The position numbers and the translations under genes are program-made. The notes below the pieces were generated by a model. It made no database searches, was not told the DNA's origin, and was given only the letters and a program-made list of their open reading frames with translations. A stretch of DNA of 64,000 bases from Alternaria dauci (taxonomy: Eukaryota; Ascomycota; Dothideomycetes; Pleosporales; Pleosporaceae): assembly GCF_042100115.1 (NCBI RefSeq), contig NC_091280.1, forward strand, positions 1,054,001 to 1,118,000, read 5' to 3'. Below are positions 22,958-35,224 of this stretch, one piece after another; position 1 is the stretch's first letter; each line of letters starts with the position of its first letter.

Positions 22958-23266
22958 ATCGTGCACCTGTTAGACGTCTGCCGCTGCCATGGAACCGGGA
23001 TTATCGCCACTTCAGCTAAGCACGAGAACCAATCTTGATTGCAATACAGTCATTTCGGCGTGTGGAAGCATGCCGCTACCTATCTAGCCGTGTTGGTTTC
23101 GCAACCATTTCGATTTCTACTGAGGGGTCTGCTTTGTTGCCATGCAGTCGGGTCGCATACATGGTCTATTTTAGATTGCGACAGGCTATCGCCAAACCCC
23201 AGATACGAATCGCTTATCGAGAAGCGAACTATGTAGGTGTCATTTGTTCTGCAGCCTCGCCATTCG

Positions 23267-24172
23267 CTATTCTACGCTTTCATTTCGCCGCAAATCGCCA
23301 CCTCTCTCCATCAACTTGACCTTCTCTTCGTCGCCCACCAGCTTCTCCGCCAAAACTTCTTGATCAATGTGCGGCTCCAAACCAGCACAACGAAGCACAA
23401 AGCAACCAATGAGCTGCTCTGCCTCGAGCGAGTTCTTTGTCAAAGCATGATCATCTCCGTCAAAAAGCTTCAACTGCCTATTGCCCTCGGTACCATACAT
23501 ACTATACAGTCTCTCCGAGCACAAAGAACTCAGTGTTCGATCACCCGTACCATGAAGGAGTAAGAGCGGTCTCGGCGCAAGCGACCGTATACCCTCTGTC
23601 TCCGCTGTTTGACTAGCGACAGTTGCACACCCAACTACTCTTTTGTCTTGCCCGCCAATGGTGAACACAGGAGCGCCACCAAAGGACCAGCCTACCAGCA
23701 CAAAGCGCTCGATTTGGTAAGACTCTTCCAACTGTTTCATGGCCGCTAGGACATCCCTCACACAATACTTATTGCGTGCCGGGTATCTGTAGTCGAGTCG
23801 CAATGCTGGCACGGCTTGCTTGAGCGAGGCTAGCTTTTCTGCAAGGGAAAGATAGATTGAGGATGGTCCCACGACACCCCCTCCTGCGCCAGAAAGTAGT
23901 ATAGCTGCTGTTTTGGATGCTGGTGTGGCTGATGCCGTGGGTGGTAGGTGGAGGAACCCTGGCACGGAGCCATCAGGTCCGTCTTCGACTTCTATTGACA
24001 TGGGCTTGACGATACATGGCTTTTGCGTATGGGGCGGATGTGATAGGCCTAGGTAGTCGTTCAGACGCGCCGGTCTCGAGGGGGTGGATGGGCGAGCAGT
24101 GGCGGATAGAGAAGTCCCAGGAGGTGACATGTTGCGCGTTAAACTGTCGATGTGACTTAGAAATCGTTTCAT
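23267..24172 (-). CDS. Alpha/beta hydrolase (KANL3/Tex30-like)
   Basis: A single exon of 301 codons with ATG at 24172. The central domain is an alpha/beta hydrolase: oxyanion strand ILLSGAGGGVVG (91-102), LRLDYRYP, nucleophile elbow GWSFGG with Ser163, then PLLLLHGTGDRT with Asp211 and the likely catalytic His242 (GDDHAL). All three members of the triad are present. The domain organisation matches the Tex30/KANL3-like hydrolases, a group of unclear substrate that includes dienelactone-hydrolase-like enzymes. Residues 1-60 are Ser/Pro/Arg-rich and have some mitochondrial-presequence character; an internal ATG at residue 15 or 58 could also serve as start. It lies in the same direction as the P450 but 530 bases away, with no sign of co-transcription. 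Confidence 0.86.
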   Translation of the reverse strand: MKRFLSHIDSLTRNMSPPGTSLSATARPSTPSRPARLNDYLGLSHPPHTQKPCIVKPMSIEVEDGPDGSVPGFLHLPPTASATPASKTAAILLSGAGGGVVGPSSIYLSLAEKLASLKQAVPALRLDYRYPARNKYCVRDVLAAMKQLEESYQIERFVLVGWSFGGAPVFTIGGQDKRVVGCATVASQTAETEGIRSLAPRPLLLLHGTGDRTLSSLCSERLYSMYGTEGNRQLKLFDGDDHALTKNSLEAEQLIGCFVLRCAGLEPHIDQEVLAEKLVGDEEKVKLMERGGDLRRNESVE

Positions 24173-24831
24173 GAAAGAATGATCAGATGCTCGGTGTGTT
24201 TTGATTGAATTAAGCGTCCAAATCTGGGTGAACTATATTATTCGCCACTCTCCATCCGTTGCCTCATGCTTCGTCAGGTATGATGTCACATCAACAGACT
24301 ATGACACTGCACGCACTCTGGACCCTATTCATTTGCACAAGCTCAGAGTATCGTTCTTCGGACGGCGCTTTCCGGAGAAAAGAAGGGCAACAGGTAGAGG
24401 AAGGGACTTGGTATACCAGGTTCGCCTAAGTGTGCCACGCTAACCCGTCCATCACATGTATGTGCTGCGTTCCGGTGACGAGCGACCGAAAAGCACAACC
24501 ACATCACGATGCGCCTCTATACGGCAGAGGCGCAACACCGAGGTCCATAGTCGCATGGAACCATATGTATAAGAGGATAAAGAGTGATAAGAAGAACTAC
24601 AATTACGTCTTATGCTATAGTACTAACGTAATATTGCTAGGCGGCCAACTGGCCAACCTCCATCATGCGCCGTGTCATGCTCAACTACGAGCTTTCTTAT
24701 CATAAACGCCGTTGCTCTGAACATGCAATGCATTCAACACCAGTTTAGCCACATCACCCGTAGAAATTGACACTGGATACCCAAGTTGTGCCGAGTTGCG
24801 CCCTTGCGCCCACCTTCCTGCCCTAATACCT
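24173..24831. other. Intergenic, no gene seen
   Basis: It holds the upstream region of the hydrolase and the 3' flank of the WD40 gene. I see no open frame with family resemblance. Confidence 0.5.
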
Positions 24832-27800
24832 TCATTCCATCGTCAACTTCTCCGTGGTCTCTAACACTAGAACCTCGGTACCTGATTCAGAATCATCTGT
24901 ACGGTGGTTCTCCATGTCTTCACTGCCCGCCCTACTTCTTGATGGGTCTTGGGCAACAACGGGTGAATCTGCCCCATCTGAGAAGTTGCCAACGCTACTC
25001 TCGCGTACCCGTTGTGCAACGCTGGCTGCGATTTTCTCATCCAGCATGCTGACCAATCGTTCTGAATACTGATCCAGAAGTTTGATCATGACCGTCTCCT
25101 CAAAGGCCTTAGTTTTCACCCTGTCTCCAACCGCCCTGGCAGTAGATGCAAGCTCCCTCTCAACCTCTTTTGCGAGTTCCGGGCTCATGGTTTCGCTGGT
25201 ATTTGCAAGACGTTTCCTGTAGGCTCGAAGCGTTCTGCATAGGCTCTCTGTCGACGCTCCTATGCTGCCAAATTCGTTGACCGGGGCTCTTGTACGGTTC
25301 CTAGCGTCTATCGATGCACGGCGTTTGCCATGCTGCGGATTTCTGGGACTAGGTGGCGATGGGGAGCGATTCTTGTTCTTGCGTCCTGTACCCTGCCCTT
25401 GCCATGCTGTCATTCGGCCTTCACGTGAACTACTGTTCATAGGAGACGCCTCGAGTTTCGGCGTGGGGGCCAAGGTGAATTTTGATACTTTTTTCCGCAA
25501 CTTCGGTGACTTGCTGCCGCTGGGTGGTGGTGTTTCTTCTACGGGTGAGCGTTGAAAACGGGCCATTTCAGATTGCGATAGGACGCGCCGTAGTGGTGGC
25601 TTGCTGGACAGCAAATCCTGGTTGGAAGGCGTGTTGGCGGCAAGTAAATCCATAGACTTCGATATGTCGTGGCGATTAGGTTGTAAGGCCAGAGCCCATG
25701 CAAATATAGTCCCATCCACAGCAACTGTAACTAGCGACTTCTCGCCCATCTCTTCACTCACGTGCTCGGGCATTTCCACAAGCGCGATATCAGAAACGCC
25801 TTCCGTATGGCCCCAGTCACGAGCGATCAGGGAGCCGCTTTCATCGTAAACGCGTATCGACTTGTCGGTGCTTGAAACGCCCGCAATCAGTGGAGCACCC
25901 CAGTTGCGTGGTATGTGGACCAAAGAAGACAAAACAACTGCGTCTCCACCATCAGTATCGCATGCACGGAAGTTGCTGAGTGATTGACCTGTCCGAATAT
26001 CAAATTTGTGTACCTGGCGATCGATAGTCGAGACCAGGAGGACATCGTCCTGGTCGATGTCCCAGGCCGATGACACTGGTGTTGCTTTCAACATGATAGC
26101 TCGTGACATCACAAAGGCTCGGGTCGTGCCACGATCGTCTTCAAGAGATAAAAGCTCACGAACTACCAGACTGCGATCGCTCGAAGACGACACTAGACGC
26201 GTGCCATTCCGAGAGAAAGACACCCCGTTTACTGCACCCACGTGCTCGTCCAGAGTTTGCAGTAGATCCCAGGTTTCTTCTAATCGTGTGAACACCTGTA
26301 CGGTACGATCTCGGCTGGCACACGCGACAAAGGTCATGTCGGACCCCTCGTGTATGGCAATGCTGGTGATTTCGCTGGCATGTGCTTTGAACTCTAACGT
26401 GCAGGTTTTGGTGTTGCAATCGATGAATCGTAGCACACCGTATTTGTCACCAGCAACAAGGAAAGCTCCATCAGTGGAGGCACGGACCGTCCTTAGCTCG
26501 TTGGAGACAGCATCAGGTTCGTCAAGCTGCTCAAGCTGTACTTGAAGCAAGCCCTTGAACGACCCTTGACTCCAGAAGATGACGGTGCCGTCAGCAGCCC
26601 AGGTGTAGTATGAAGCCTCAAATACGTTCGGTTGCGCGAGACCAGCGTGAACCCCTAGTACAGCGTTTCCATGTGCAGGTAAGGTATGAACGACATTGCC
26701 CACAGCGCCTTCATCATCGTCGGAACACAGTTGCAACAACCGGATGGCCCGGTGGGTGTCGACAGTGATGAGATAGTCTTTGAGACAGGCTATGACGCCG
26801 ATTTGATTGCATTCCGTAACCGAAATGGAGGGGGACTCAACGCGCGGTGGAGGCGAGGGTGGGGGAGTCAGTCTTCCAATCATCTCCTCTATGTTGAACG
26901 TCTTGAGCGCTCCTTGACTACCAGCAACGTGGAGTCGCCCTTTGACGTCGACAGCCAGAGAGGTTACAGCAAAGCCGGCGTCGACTAGTCTCGAGAAGCG
27001 GTGATTGGATTCTGTGTCGTCGATAAGACATATGTCCCCCTTGTCAGAAGCCACGACGGCCTTGTTCCGGGCTATGGCGACGACACTTGTGAATGTCGAT
27101 TCTTTCAAGCTCTCTAGAATGCAATTCCTCCCTGGTAACGTCTTGTGTGTGGAGCCGGAGAGAAACGAGACATCGCTCTGACGTGCCTTGGAGATGCGCA
27201 TTGTCGCATTGAGGTCGTCCACCTTCCAGACCTTTACATGTCGGACACCGACAGTAACCAACTTGTTCCCCATCCACGCCATTCTGTTGATATGGCTGAC
27301 GCATTTATTGCTAGCATGTAGCGTAGCAGCTCCGGTGCGGGGGTTGATGTGCCATATATACAAAAAGCCATCGTTGGCTGAGCCCAAGCTAGCAAGGAAG
27401 CGCGAGTCGGGACTGAAGGCTACGCAGTTGACGCCGAAAGTGTGGTCCGAAAGGGAGGTGAGCGGTGTGTCTGAGGCGGCGTCTGGAGAGGCGGAGAAGA
27501 TGAGGACGCGAGGTTTGTAGCCCGTCTGGAATACGTTAGGATCATACAGCGAGTACGGGATGTGTGTCTCACCTCTCCGACGGCAAAGAATTTGCCATCA
27601 GGGCTGAAGCTGACGCAGGTGGCCGCCTTGATCTTGTCTTTGGTAGCCCAGGCTCTGTTGCTGGGTGAATCTGCCCAGTCGTGAGCACTGGGGGAGGGGA
27701 GGGGGGAGCCCCCGAGGGCAGCGTCGCGCAGGGAGACGGCAGTACGGTTGCGACTCTCGTTCTGCGTGGGCGTCGAGGGCCCGCCGTATATGGATGCCGA

Positions 27801-28118
27801 GGGATTGATGGGGTTGGTAGTAGGTCGTGCGCGGTAGAAACGCTGCGTGACATGCCCTTGGGCGTCTATGCACGCAATGACAGCGGCAGCACCCGCTGTG
27901 TAGCCAAAGCTGCTGCCCGATGGCAGGCTGTCAAAGGCATTGGCCGAGTTTGTCGTGGTACCGATGACTTGGCGCAATGCAAGACTGGCTTCGGCGCGTC
28001 CAGCCTTGACGGGCGAGCGCGGGGTCGTCTTGAAGAATGGGGAGGGCGAGGGATTGAGCTTGATGCCGGAGCCGATGGCTGGGCTCATCATCCGGGGATT
28101 GGAGGGCGTAAGCGACAT
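24832..28118 (-). CDS. WD40-repeat protein of the WDR62/MAPKBP1 type
   Basis: Exons 28118-27573 and 27525-24832 give 1079 residues. Residues 1-150 are Ser/Pro-rich. Two WD40 propellers follow (about 160-480 and 500-760), with clear repeat ends such as FAVGETGYKPRVLIF, LYIWH, VKVWKVDD, GTVIFWSQG, VQVFTRLEETWDLLQTLDEHVGAVNGVSFS and IFAWAL. The C-terminal third is disordered (SPSPPSPRNP, KRRAS) and ends with a helical, coiled-coil-like segment (RTLRAYRKRLAN to DEKIAASVAQRVRES). The order of two propellers plus a C-terminal dimerising helix matches MAPKBP1/WDR62, animal scaffold proteins for JNK signalling and spindle poles; the role in fungi is not established. An in-frame TAG 15 codons upstream fixes the start in this exon; a polypyrimidine tract and AG near 28311 on the minus strand suggest a 5'-leader intron. 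Confidence 0.88.
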
Positions 28119-29096
28119 CGCGGCCTCCAGGTCAGTGGTAGAGGAGGTTTGCGATGGCTAGCAGACATGTCAGAAAGACGTCATGGCACTAGGCGCGCCT
28201 GCACCTGGGGACGGGGTGAAAGGAATATCGCGTCGTGGGCTGGTGAAGGAATCAATGTTTGGCACGCTGCGACTGCGACTGCGACTACCACGGGGACGTG
28301 ACCCGGCAGCTATCCAAAAAAAAAAACGAATGTGAGTGAGCGATTGAGCGGAGGCTACGTGTCCCTGCGTGGTGAGGGTGAAGGAGCAAAGGGCCTGCAG
28401 CTTGAGCGGTCGTGCATCAGACGGGGCGACGCGCATTCGAGGGTGAATTGGCTCAACGGGGCATTTGTTTGGGCGGTCACGACACGCAAGGAAGCGACGA
28501 TCTACAGCGCCAGGAACAGGCGGAGCTCAAGAGCTCACTAATTCGCTAAACCCTATCACCATGCATGCATGCATCATCACAATCTCATCACTCAGCACCA
28601 GCCACACCAATTTCCCCAGGCCCTTCCCGTCGTCTTTGTCTCTTGTACCTTTTGACGACATCGCAAGAGATGCCGACATGCAGGTGTCCGGCTGCGGCGC
28701 GACCCACACATGCATCTCCTGGCTAGTATATCTTCGCGCCGGATCAGTCTCTGCACCGAGTGTTGCAACGTGGCAGAGCACACGTACACGGATTCCTGGT
28801 CCATACCAACGCTGCATAGCAACGGAGTAGGTTGTGGATATCCGAATCCCTTGTGTCCACACGCGCGCCCGCCGGAGTGGAGTTGGACAGAGCCAACGTG
28901 GGGGAAGCACATGTACCCGTCTTCTCGCGTACCATATTGCATTTCACGCCATCAGGACAAGAGCAAGACGAGACGATACGATACGATACGAACAAGCGCG
29001 AGCGGAATCTACCAGCCAAGTACCAAAAACTTTTCAACGCAGACGTCGGTAACGCCATGTGTCCCCCGAGTCGCACCCAATACTCCAACTCTTAGA
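28119..29096. other. Upstream region of the WD40 gene and 3' flank of the MFS gene
   Basis: On the minus strand a T11 tract followed by GGATAG (about 28311-28327) is a good splice acceptor and probably ends a 5'-UTR intron of the WD40 gene. Short overlapping frames elsewhere have no family resemblance. A pentanucleotide ATACG run lies near 28973-28991. Confidence 0.5.
28973..28991. repeat. ATACG pentanucleotide run
   Basis: About four units of gatac/atacg in the 3' flank of the MFS gene. Confidence 0.75.
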
Positions 29097-30581
29097 TCAG
29101 CGGACCAGCTTCCACCCATTGCCCTTCGCATCCAACCTCCGAACATTCAGGAGACATAACAGCGCAAGCGTTAACAAAGCTCCGGTGTAAATGATCAAAT
29201 TCAAAAAGTCCCTCCCTTCCAAGTCTTCACCAGCCACCCTGGACACCAACGCTCCGGCAATAGGCGAGCCGACAGCGAAGCCGATTCCGCGTATACTAAT
29301 TGTCGCGCCACTCTTGGGATAGTACATTTCGGCCCCAAACAGAGTCTTCTGCGCAGAGTTCATGACGGTGTTGAATACGCCGCTGCTTAGCCCATAGCAG
29401 ACAGTGAAAGCAATGTACAGCCCCAGACTGCTGGTCATGGCGGACGACAGAAACAGCGCCCAGGTTGCAATGGCGTATACCGCAGTTGCAACCATGAGCA
29501 TATTCAAATGCCCAATCTTGTCTGAGAGCCAGCCGGTACATACTCTTCCCGGAATTCCAACTCCTGAGTTGACGGCCAAAAGATATGATCCGTTGGTGAT
29601 GCTGGCCCCTATGGACTTGGCAAACTCAGATCCAAATGCTGTGGGAATGGCCAGCGTCAATGCCATGATCAAGTTCACGATTGCGAGAGAAGCAAAAAGT
29701 GGGTCTTGGAAGACCTTCCAACTGACAATCTCCGTAGATCGCTTTTCGAATTTTCGCGGCGGGAGGGCGAGCACACTTGAGATGGATAGGATTGTGAAGC
29801 TGAGTATCGAGAAAATCCCCAACGTCCACCGGATTCCAATGTTCTCAAGTAATGCCGTTAGTACAAACACCCATACCATACCCCCTAGGCCGCCACAAGC
29901 GAACATGACACCCTGCGCGAGTCCGCTCCGTTGTGGGAAGTACTCGGGTAATATAGGCGCAAGAACGTAATTAAGGATACCAGCTCCGATGCCGACCAGG
30001 ACTCCTTGACAGCCGACAAGCGTTGCCAGCTGCTCTATTGTAAGCAGTTGTGGTGGTGAGAGCCGGGGAATGTTACTCACATTATGGCTTCCTGCAGCAG
30101 CCGCAAAACCGATGGTGATGAAGGCAGTGCCTAGTCCACACAGATATTTGACGTGACCTCCCAGCCTCGGTAGGTATGGATAGTAGAACAACCCAAAGGT
30201 GGCGACGAGCCCACCATTTCCCAAGGAGCCTATGGCCGAGATCAACGGACGTTGTGACAACTCGCTCTGAACAAGGACACCCTCCAGGGCAGATGCTTGC
30301 CGCCCGTAGTGTGCCTGGAAGACACCGAAAGACTGGTTGAAGCCTATTATTGTAAAAGCCATGAGGCATGTTGAAGCAAGGATCCTGAATTGCTGCGTGC
30401 GGGTTACGAGATGACCGATATTGTCGGATTTGGTTTCCGTGGATGAGATTGACATTCTGGTGGGCAGCTTCTCGTCGACCGATGACTGAACTTTATCAAT
30501 TGTTATGAGTATCAGTTCATGTCCATGAGAGCAGTGGGATTCGCAAAGCTTACCGGCTCGTTTGGAGCTGAGGATGTTCAT
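29097..30581 (-). CDS. MFS transporter, monocarboxylate-transporter type
   Basis: Exons 30581-30554 (28 nt) and 30490-29097 give 473 residues. The short first exon ends at a strong donor (GTAAGC), and splicing to 30490 replaces the unspliced N-terminal stretch; leaving the 63-nt intron in would also stay open. About 12 hydrophobic segments start near residue 45 (ILASTCLMAFTIIGFNQSFGVFQ), with a cytosolic loop around RKFEKRSTEIVSW in the middle. GxRWTLGIFSI and the GRVCTGWLSDKIGHLN loop are MFS signatures; GVFQAHY in helix 1 and RPLISAIGSLGNG in helix 2 match the monocarboxylate (MCT/Mch) group. Such fungal carriers move monocarboxylates, riboflavin or secondary metabolites across the plasma or vacuolar membrane; the substrate here is unknown. 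Confidence 0.9.
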   Translation of the reverse strand: MNILSSKRAGKLCESHCSHGHELILITIDKVQSSVDEKLPTRMSISSTETKSDNIGHLVTRTQQFRILASTCLMAFTIIGFNQSFGVFQAHYGRQASALEGVLVQSELSQRPLISAIGSLGNGGLVATFGLFYYPYLPRLGGHVKYLCGLGTAFITIGFAAAAGSHNVSNIPRLSPPQLLTIEQLATLVGCQGVLVGIGAGILNYVLAPILPEYFPQRSGLAQGVMFACGGLGGMVWVFVLTALLENIGIRWTLGIFSILSFTILSISSVLALPPRKFEKRSTEIVSWKVFQDPLFASLAIVNLIMALTLAIPTAFGSEFAKSIGASITNGSYLLAVNSGVGIPGRVCTGWLSDKIGHLNMLMVATAVYAIATWALFLSSAMTSSLGLYIAFTVCYGLSSGVFNTVMNSAQKTLFGAEMYYPKSGATISIRGIGFAVGSPIAGALVSRVAGEDLEGRDFLNLIIYTGALLTLALLCLLNVRRLDAKGNGWKLVR

Positions 30582-31539
30582 CTTCTATTGCAGTATTAGG
30601 ATTTCAAGTGCTGGAGAAAGAGACGATAACGCGTATTATGTATGCCAACGTTCGTAAATCGTACGCCGAGCCTTTGTTTTCGTCCTTGTATGCATCGTGG
30701 GAGTCTTGTAGGCAACAGTGTAGAAAATATGGTTCGGTTCGATGTTGAATTTTCCATCTGCTATCAATTCGCGGTACCGTCCCATGCTATGTTTTTGGAC
30801 AGAACGTCTGTCCACCGATAGCAAACCTGGCCTTTACAAATGTACCAACCACAAACTGCGTGGACACGTTCAGATCTTGGGATATCTGGTTGGCGAGCTG
30901 CAACGGAGTCAAGTTCTGGTCCAGAACATCTCAGGTACGCGGGGAGACGGTAGGCACCGCATCGAGTAGCCTGCAATAGTGACCCACATGTTCCATTGTA
31001 GTGACCAATCTCTACGGAATGTTAAGCGGCGCGGGCAGAATGTTGCATGATACGGGAATTCGCAGTCATGGCATCTTCCTAGCAGCGATATCGACATGCA
31101 CCGAACATGGTAACAATTTTGGTCTAGGCGGCACACTGCATCGATTTCACATGCAGACTCGGCCATCTCAATGTCGCTCTCCGTGCACATGTCAGTTGGG
31201 TCGGCTACGTCATTGGTTGCGGATTTCTGCATGATAGTGGCATACAATGTAGCACATATAGGGAGACTTGATATAGTACCGATGTTTTCTTGAGAGAGAA
31301 GGAGAGAGACAGAAAAGGAGAGAAATGCTCATCTACCACAACGTGTGGTGGTGGTCAACGGGCGGGGATAGCCGGCGCGTGTGCTTGGCCGTGGACCCTT
31401 GCTTGGGGAATATGGAAGAAAGTTGACGATGGTTTATCGCCATCATGCCCAGCGCATCGCTCCGAGCCCACCACAGCCTACAACGACCTCTTGTAGGCTC
31501 CCTCCCTCCCCAATTCCTGGGAGCGCTTTCGACGTCCGC
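30582..31539. promoter_or_regulatory. Divergent upstream region of the MFS and AAA ATPase genes
   Basis: The two genes are transcribed away from each other, so both promoters should lie here. A purine-rich tract (gagagagaaggagagagacag, within 31292-31325) sits about 220 bases before the AAA start. No coding frame is supported. Confidence 0.5.
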
Positions 31540-34500
31540 ATGTACGTGATTCGATGCGCACTGCGAGTGTCTACGAAACGACCTCCAGCGCGCTTTATCC
31601 GCGGCCGCCGCTACCCTTCGACTCCACGACCGCGAGCATTTCATACCACGCGCATCCTCGCACAGGCCTCAGATCCCCCGCCTGCCCCCAACAGCACGCC
31701 CACCGACCAGGATGACGTCAACAAGACGGACCGAGAGAAGGCAGCCGCGGGGGCAGCCGCAGCAGGCGAGGAGGCAGCAGACAGCGCGATAGCACCAGAA
31801 GACCCCGAGCTTCTCGCCCAGAAACTCCAGCGCTCGCGGGAGTCCTCTCGCAGGTACTCGGCTGCCCTGCGGCGCCAGCAGCGGGGGAAGAAGACGCAGG
31901 GGCTGCCGCCTGTACACATACCAGACTGGTTTCTCAAGAAGAGGGTACTACGCCGCCAAGACCTGGCCAGAGATCCACAGACACCCAAAGCATCCGCAGT
32001 TCTGTCTGTGGCAGTGACTCACGCCGAGTCCGGAGAGCATGCCGCGTGCACCATCCCCGCTCGGCGCGACTCAGATGCTACCCAGGTCCTCTCGCGACTA
32101 GTGCGTGGCCTCTGGAGCAGGCGGCTCGACGACCTCGAGAAGCTCAGGGTCGACAAGTACCTAGATGAGCGGATGGCCCCCGCCGACGAGGCCGAAACCC
32201 ACTTGTCACAACTACGCAACGATGAGGCAGTCGCCAGCACCCAAGCAGGACGACCGGGCGAGGTGCCCATAGCCACAATCACAGAAGACAGTGCCTTCAC
32301 CGAAGCGTGGTCCAAGCTGAGCAAGCTGAACAACGATACTGAAATGGATCCGCGCAAGAAGATTGAGGCAATGAGGAAGCAGAGTGCCAAGCTGGGCATG
32401 GCCGCTAGGAAACGCGAGATTGCCAGGACCCGGCAGATGGGCAGCTCCAGACGCCTATCGTCCTTGGTCATCGCTGAGATCCGCGCCACCATCGCTGCTT
32501 CTCTTTCCTCTTTGCAGCCAGCAGCTACCGACTCGTTTCCTGCTACAAAGACGAACCTAATACTTCATTCACCCACGACTGAGCACGAGGCTTCGATAGA
32601 TGAATGCATAGCATCTACTGCTTTTGAACTGGGATCCGACGTCATTGTCCTCAATGCGCAAGACCTCGCTCACTTGGCTGGCGATTATCTTGGCGAAGGA
32701 GCAGAACCATCATCGCGTTCAATCCGCTCGCTGGGCTATGAAACGTATCGAATCAACTCGGACTTGGGCGATTTCATGAGAGATATCGAGGACTCTGTCT
32801 CCGAAGACGAGACCGATTGGACGCAGTCTTCATCTACAGACCAGTCTGATCCCAACTCAATGCGCCCTCGTGCCATGCCTCTTTCTATCATCGCTCTCAC
32901 TCCTGCCCTGCGCGCTATGACTCAAAACTTGAAGGGGATTCGAATTCCAGAGAGTCAATTTGGAACAACCACTGATGCCTTGACCGACGAATCTGGGCGT
33001 AGCCAAAATTCTGCCGACGTACAACTCGAGGATCTGAAACTAGCTACCCTCTTGGATGCGTTGATTGATGCAAACGACGCAAAGCAAAGTCGGGGTATCG
33101 TCGGTGACAGCGGCTTTCCACTTCACTCCTCTGGGGGATCGCAAACACCGCCAAAGACCCCAGCGTTTTTTGACTACTCCCTAACTCAAGAAGGTGCTGA
33201 GCTCGAACTCGAATCCACCTTACCAGCTGCTGCAAGGTCGGATATCAACATGGCCGTCAAAATTGGCTCAGCGTCCAACAGCCTCAATGTCCCTGCCACC
33301 TCCAAGATCATCTATATCCGGGACTTTAAACAACTGAACGCTACGCACTATGGCGGTCGCATCATTCAGAAACTGGAGGAGCTTGTCCGCAAGCGGCGCA
33401 ACGCTGGAGAAAGTGTCATGATTGTAGGAAGCACATGTTCTCGCGATCTTACATATGAAATATCACACAGGTAAAGAGTCCCTAAACCTCTGACATGACC
33501 GAGCTAACACAACCCTCAGTGGGGTGCGTGCTCTCCAGGCTGAAGGCGAGAGCACTGTCTTCAGGACCATTGTAATTGCATCCGAGTCTGGCGGTAGCAA
33601 CACACCAAACTTTGATGAAGCCATTGCATCATTAGGAGGTGGTTCTGCGTCTTCTAATGATATTTCACCAGCAGAAAAAAGTAAACTCCGGCGCATCAAC
33701 CTATATCACATCCAAGACATGCTTCACTCGTTAGATCCATCCGCGGCTGCCACGATATCGGACCTGGAGCAAAGCCCATCACGATTCAGTGAATGGGCTC
33801 CCATATTCTCAGAGTCACACTTTGACCGTGTGCTGACATTCGATGAGGTACATAGGGTAGCATTGACAGCTCTTGGTCTGTTTATCACAAGCCCAACAAA
33901 TGTGACTGCAGGCGCACCAGCGCAACTTAGCTGGGCACATGTTGCTCTTGCAATGGGCTTACTGAAAGCGAGCGACACCGTCAAGTACACCTATTTTGAT
34001 AAAGCTTTGCCGACCCCGAAACGCTCCAAAAATGCTTTCAGCAATCTGGATGGAGAGTTTCAAGCAGACCTAAGCAAAAAACGCCCCGACGAGAAGACTA
34101 TAAAACGCCAACAGAACATACAGCGCATAGCCGCTTCAGCCAACAAACATGAGAAGCGACTAGTGGCCGGTATTGCCGACCCTGATCAGATCAAAACGAC
34201 ATTCGATCAAGTTCACGTTCCTGCGGAGACGGTCGATTCGATCCGAACCATCACCTCGTTGTCACTGTTGCGCCCCGAAGCCTTCAGCTATGGTATCCTG
34301 GCGACGGAGAAGATATCTGGTGCTCTACTGTATGGACCTCCAGGCACAGGAAAAACACTTCTTGCCAAGGCTGTTGCAAAGGAGAGCGGTAGTACGGTGC
34401 TCGAAGTTTCTGGGAGCCAAATCATGGATAAGTATGTGGGCGAGGGCGAGAAGAACGTAGCAGCAATTTTCTCGCTGGCACGGAAACTGTCACCATGCAT

Positions 34501-35224
34501 TGTGTTTCTCGATGAAGCAGATGCCGTCTTTGCATCCCGAGACGCCATGCGAGAACGAACATCACATCGCGACATACTCAACCAATTTTTGAAGGAATGG
34601 GACGGCCTCAACGACCTCTCCGTGTTCGTCATGGTAGCTACGAACCGACCTTTCGATCTGGACGATGCTGTCATTCGCCGATTACCAAGGCGATTGTTGG
34701 TAGATCTGCCCACTCAGGCCGACCGGAAGGAGATCTTGCGCATACATCTCAAGGGTGAACAATTGGACGACTCCGTTGATCTAGCAGATATTGCCAAACG
34801 CACGCCTTTCTACAGTGGAAGCGATCTCAAGAACATTGCTGTATCTGCAGCTCTCGCTTGTGTCAAAGAAGAAAACGAACAAGCTGCCATCGCCGCAGCC
34901 AAATCCATCGCGGAGCCTGAGCCTACGTCGGAACCGCCCACCACCTCCACATCGTCCCAACAGCCTTCCTCGCCGCCGAAAGCACCACACCTCGTCCGCG
35001 GTCAAGATTACACTTTTCCCGAAAAGCGCATCCTCCATGCACGACACTTTGATAAGGCGCTTCAGGAGATTAGTGCCAGTATCAGTGAAGACATGAGCAG
35101 TCTGAGCGCGATCAAGAAGTTTGACGAGCAGTACGGTGATCGCAAGGGTAACAAGCGGAGAAAGGACTTTGGCTTTGGTATGGTGACTGAAAGGAACGAA
35201 AGCGCAGCGAGAGTGAGAATATAG
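31540..35224 (+). CDS. Large mitochondrial-type AAA ATPase (Msp1/ATAD1-like AAA domain)
   Basis: Exons 31540-33470 and 33520-35224 give 1211 residues. The N-terminus (MYVIRCALRVSTKRPPARF, then RGRRYP and FHTTRI) is Arg-rich without acidic residues, a good mitochondrial presequence. An in-frame ATG at 31429 is the alternative start but would place an unlikely Pro/Ser-rich leader in front. Residues 50-850 have no catalytic motif I recognise; a basic helical region (ELLAQKLQRSRESSRRYSAALRRQQRG) lies at about 90-130. The AAA module follows: Walker A GPPGTGKT at 916-923, Walker B IVFLDE with D975 and E976, and the second region of homology ATNRPFDLDDAVIRRLPRR with the Arg finger pair. The AAA sequence is of the Msp1/ATAD1/katanin class. 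Those proteins are about 350-500 residues long, so the 900-residue extension is unusual. Function is probably protein remodelling in mitochondria, by inference. Confidence 0.9.
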
